Made by a program: the position numbers and the translations under genes
NCBI GenBank assembly: GCA_025435555.1
Contig: JAIWWG010000040.1
Location: forward strand, 186,001-250,000
Direction of reading: 5' to 3'
Source: Chytriomyces cf. hyalinus JEL632
Lineage: Eukaryota > Chytridiomycota > Chytridiomycetes > Chytridiales > Chytriomycetaceae
DNA length: 64,000 nucleotides
In this document: piece by piece, positions 59,814 to 64,000 of the stretch
Numbering within the stretch: the first letter of the stretch is position 1
Layout of the letters: each line of letters opens with the position of its first letter
The notes under the pieces: model-generated
Seen by the model: only the letters and a program-made list of their open reading frames with translations
What the model was told of the DNA's origin: nothing
Databases searched by the model: none

Positions 59814-62800
59814 CTAAATTCGCCCTAAAATCATGTGGACCCTTTCCCGCTGAACCTGAGACAAGGTCGGCACCGCGTCCCTTATGATCCCGATAAACGC
59901 ATGTTTTGCTGGTTGAATACAAGTAAGCACCGTCACCGTCGCATCGGCGCACAACTGCATCCAAAGAATCAGCACACGGATGCATTCTCAGCTCACGAAA
60001 TACAACACTCACCTTGAACAATTCATAGTTCTCGCTACTCTGCTTCAAAGTCATCAGTAAACCCGCACTGCAAAGACTCGGCAACGACTTGACAAGCGCA
60101 CTATCAACATCTTCAGATTGCAACACAACACCATGTCCCACGATCGAAACAATCACAGTGCACAGTCCGATATACGAGTCGAGAGTTTTGAAATTATCCT
60201 AGTGGTTGAATAAAAGTGTTACAACATCATACGTATAAATTCACACATAAAAACCTGGAGAGCCTCAAACGCGTCAAAAACAAACCGCAACGCATCCAAA
60301 GAATTCAACATATGCTGCAGCAACGCACGAGCAGACATTTGCGCAAGATACACGCGCCTTCGAATAAACTCAACTTCCATCGTTTTCACAGCTTCACATT
60401 TTTCAAGCAAATCACTGCTCATGTCTTCCGACACTGCATCAACCAAGTCTGCATATGACAACAGATTGCTTTGCTTGTCAATCAAGGCAGCCGCGGAAGA
60501 TGTCATGCCAATGATTCCGACGGTGAAAATGAGTCCATAAAATGAGTCCCACTCCAATCGAGTTGCGGGATAGTTTTGACGTTCAATTGTAATCTCAAGT
60601 GCTCTTGATGAAATTGTGATTTCCATGGCAGGACCTTTTTGATTGACTGAAATGAGTGACCTATACATTATGTTTGAATGAGCGAGACTTACATGTCAGA
60701 CAACTTGCCAGTGCATTCAGAAGCTTTGGAGACCATACAGGAAGGTAGAATAAAAGCTCGACCGCAGATTTCTGGCACTCTACTGGAAGGAGCAAGAATG
60801 GACCATAGATTGGACCTTGATGATATTCAAGCACATGTTTAGAGTCGTCCAGTGCCATTCAACACACATGAGGATACCTTTCTGCGGAGTAACGACATGG
60901 AAGAACGGAACCAAGCCATTCAGGATGTTGTTGTTGATAAGCTGGAATCATGTGTAAGCATAAAGCTGCAATTCTATAACCGCGAGAATCACCATTGACA
61001 CTTCAGTTTGCAGTGACACACTCCGCAAGACTTCCGACAAATAGCAGAGAATATCCTGCAATAACAGTTAAATCAGTTGGCTGCTCTCATCAAAAACCCC
61101 CAATGAAAGGCAAACCTTGCTGACGGATGCATTCGACGCGCTCAGACTCCACAATGCTCTTGGGAGATGCGAAATCCACTCAGACTTGACCTTATCATTC
61201 ACACTGGGATTGATCCGCTGTCAAAAGTGGTTAAAGTAGTCAGATACAGTCACGGTTGAGCTTGATTTGTTACCGAGAATGCACGTCGAATGAAATGAAA
61301 CATTTCGACCCACATGGCCGTTTTCGGTGGCGTTTCTTTGTGCTTCCGAACGAGTACCTACGTTGTTGGCTTGCATATTAGTGTGGTCTAAACGCAATGA
61401 CTCCAAAAATGTAGAAACCTCAATCAAGTCAGACCCACGAGGAGAGTCTTTGATCGTCGACGCGCAAAGCGGGAAAATCATCTTGAGCGACTGCAGCGGC
61501 AAAAGATCACCCTGGTTGTCATTTTTTTTCAACGTCAGCGCTTGACCAACACAATTCAGTGTGAAAATTTTGAAAAAACCGAACCTTTGCAGCCAGAGTT
61601 TTAAACATATATTCATACATGGCTTCCTCCCAATTCTCATCCTGCTGTGCCGAGACCAACAGTTCCTTTTGGAACAACGACAAAATTTCGCACGTTTTGA
61701 TGCTCATTTCTTGAAGGATTCGTTCACACTGCGTTGTTGCAGGCGTAAGAAGACGGGTTTTGCTTTTGATGCTTCACCGCAAAAACTCACGTTTTCAGTT
61801 TTGATACCGACGGCGTTGTGTCCGTACGGAAATGAAACAAGAATATGCTTAGCAAAAGATTGAATCACACTTTTCCGCTCAGATTCAGACAAACACTGTC
61901 GGTTACAAAAACACGCGTAAGCAATCGAAGAAAAAGTGCCTCCACTGTGCGCATACCTCAATATTGCTCAGTAAAGATTGATGCAGGATGCTCATTGCCA
62001 AATGCAGTTTTTCGAGCGCAGAGTTTTCATTAATCATTGCACCGGAGAGAACCAACGGTGACGCTTCAAGCCACACGTCTGTACAGGCTGGAACAATCGC
62101 TTCCAAATAATCCTTATTTTCACGTCAATTTTCGATTTGATTTCGATAAAAGGATGCTGGTTAACGCACCTTGGGTCCATACACAACAGCAGCAGGTTTC
62201 GCCGAAACCGTCGTTTCCCCCAAACTCAATTCAATACGACCTGACGCTGGTTGCGAAGCGGTTGTTCCGCCAATGGGTATACTGAAAATATCGAGCTTCC
62301 AGTTTGCTTTTTGGGCCCATCGACCAACGTTCCTTGTGACAGTGATGTCCTGCATATGTCAAGATCCACTATTTAGTTTCGAAATCTTCGTTTTCGAAAG
62401 TCTTACTCACGTGTCGAAAGTATAAAGAATGCATCGATGGTTGCCTAAAAGTCCAGGCGGGTGAATACATATCAAGCACATCAAAAAAAAACAAAAAAAC
62501 ACCACTAACGTCGATTGCGCGATCGTTGAGTTCTGACCAGAAAGTCGTAGCAACTGATTCAAGCTGCTGAGGACCGTCAATTGGTCCTGAAGAGCGTTGT
62601 TCGACGTCAGTTTTCGAAACGCGCTTTCAAAGTAATATGAAACAATGTTTACACTGTCCATCATCGCATCTTTCGACTTTTTAATGTATTGATCCTTCCC
62701 TGATGACAGCATGCATTCAGTATGCAGAGATGAAATGCGCGAGAGTGCGAGACAGACGACTCACCCGATACTTTCTGCTTTTTCAAATTCAGCAGTGACA

Positions 62801-63632
62801 TGTAGTTTTGGATAATCTGATGGGGCACGTTCTTTTGTTAGCCTTTGCGGGCATTTCAATGTTGAAAGAGATCTCACTTGGCTGGCACTCGCGGCAAACG
62901 ATTCTGGGAACACGTCAATCCACACATTCATGAACCGCACCGCATCGAATCGAATCTCATTCACAATATGGTTCATGGCCGAGCATGAGTACGTGACAAC
63001 GACAGGCACAAATGGAAGGAGAAACGTCTGAGCAAAAACGAACATTTGGTTTCCGTGAGCCTTAGTTTGAGAACCAGCCTTCTCCAAGGAATGATCAACA
63101 CTGTACCGATGGAATCAGCTTCACCAACACTTTTGCAAACTGAACCAGCCCTCGTCGCACTTCAAATTCCCTGTCAAGCAGCAATGGCGCAACAGCGCTG
63201 ATAACCTGGTTCATGTGCAGCACTACAACCCTCCATTCGTCTGAAACAAGATCCTTCAATCGAGCAAGCGCATCTGAAGTGACAAAGGAATCAGCCTTTC
63301 GAATCGCAAGCATCATTCTCGCAAGTTGTTGTTTCTTTTAGAACCTTTTCTGTTTGGGGCCGAAAAGTGCGACAGCATGGAAAGCGTGTTTCTGAGGTCC
63401 AAATTGCGCTTCAAGTTTGCGTCCGATGCATTGTCGGTGTCGTGGTCGGCCACAGACTGCGAAGGTACTACGATTGTTTTGGACTTGAAGGACACGTTTG
63501 TTTCATTGCCTTGGTCCTTCAGCCCTCCAACCTTGAGTCTCTTTTTCTGTAAGGAATCGTGTTAGGAGAGACGGAGAGAGAGGGAGGAAGAGGGAGAGAT
63601 GCCTTGAAGTCCTTCTCCTTCTTTTTGGCCAT
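59814..63632 (-). CDS. IPI1: Pre-rRNA processing protein IPI1/TEX10
   Basis: A many-exon HEAT-repeat protein. The start MAKKKEKDFKKKRLKVGG and NETNVSFKSKTIVVPSQ match the conserved N-terminus of Ipi1/TEX10. After a second intron comes SAPNRKDALARLKDLVS, then FEVRRGLVQFAKVL and FLLPFVPVVVTYSCSAMNHIVNEIRFDAVRFMNVWIDVFPESF. The C-terminal part (to TAG at 59816-59814, with FIGIIRDAVPTLSQVQRERV) is helical and more like animal TEX10 in length than the short yeast Ipi1. It belongs to the Rix1 complex, acting on ITS2 processing and pre-60S maturation. The first intron (63602-63547) begins with GC instead of GT. Exon edges between 60200 and 62700 were not all fixed. Confidence 0.82.
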
Positions 63633-63752
63633 TTTAAATAAAATAAAAAACAAAAACAAAAGGAAAAGGATAAGTCATCCGTTGCCCGTTCAATCACACA
63701 AAATCACACAAAAACGCGTCTCAAATCACGGCCAAGTACCAACAAACACAGG

Positions 63753-64000
63753 CATGGACGGATTCATCGATGACAGCAAAGAGGCGCAGGTGCTGGCAGT
63801 CGTCATTGACATGCTCGAGAACCTGCCGGAAGATGGGGTGTGCATTGCATTCTGCCAACATCTACCCATCCTCATCATGCTAAAACTAATCCCTCTTCTA
63901 GTCAACAAGCGTCCAGTTCCACCGCCTCATCCAAGAAGCCAAAGAACTGCTTGTGACAATGGCCCTCAACAAGATCAACATGGCCTTCAACTTTGACGAT
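63753..64000 (+). CDS. Unidentified protein, 5' end only
   Basis: Begins MDGFIDDSKEAQVLAVVIDM, has an intron from about 63837 to 63900 (GTGTGC...CTAG), and continues STSVQFHRLIQEAKELLVTM to the window edge. The visible part is helical and acidic. The family is not recognised from about 60 residues. It is divergent from IPI1 across about 120 bases. Confidence 0.5.

Overview
This is a stretch of a zoosporic (flagellated) fungal genome, most likely a chytrid. Genes are close together on both strands. They carry many short introns (about 50-75 nt, GT-AG, often with a CTAAC-like branch point) and fungal core genes (AP-3 delta, THO2, NSA2, TRM8, histones). Several genes are found only in organisms that build cilia: TPGS2, LRRC49 and DNAAF1. 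Together these exclude yeasts and other non-flagellated fungi. The exact species cannot be named from the sequence alone.

Layout. 1-2.6 kb: two tandem paralogous protein kinases, the first cut by the window edge. 3-11 kb: an ANCHR/ZFYVE19-like zinc protein, AP-3 delta, a multi-pass membrane protein, and a membrane-anchored protoglobin. 11-14.7 kb: a gene-poor stretch holding one copy of a short interspersed repeat with a tRNA-like promoter; a second copy lies inverted at 26.8-27.2 kb. 14.7-29.7 kb: a C-terminal-only Sec8 gene, a PHD-JmjC demethylase (JHD1/KDM2-7 type), a DDX31/Dbp7 helicase, an atypical SDR, the adjacent pair TPGS2-LRRC49, and RabGGTase alpha with leucine-rich repeats. 29.7-41 kb: THO2, NSA2, DNAAF1 and an MDR dehydrogenase.

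41-51.4 kb is a transposon island. It holds a decayed Crypton-like tyrosine recombinase, tRNA-like repeat fragments, and a nearly intact Ty3/gypsy chromodomain retrotransposon with 321-bp LTRs and a GAGTT target duplication. The island ends against a truncated, frameshifted OTU1 (YOD1) gene. 52-64 kb: GPALPP1, a TPP1/ACD-like telomere OB-fold protein, a Nudix-TRM8 fusion, a divergent H2B/H2A pair, IPI1/TEX10, and the start of one more gene.

TPGS2 and LRRC49 are subunits of the same tubulin polyglutamylase complex and sit side by side on the same strand. DNAAF1, which assembles axonemal dynein arms, lies about 11 kb away. The rest are unrelated housekeeping genes in trafficking (AP-3, Sec8, RabGGTase), ribosome biogenesis (Dbp7, Nsa2, Ipi1), mRNA export and chromatin. 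Exon junctions were read by hand from splice signals, reading phase and remembered family patterns. Where exon lengths are listed they sum to a multiple of three; individual edges may be off by a few bases.
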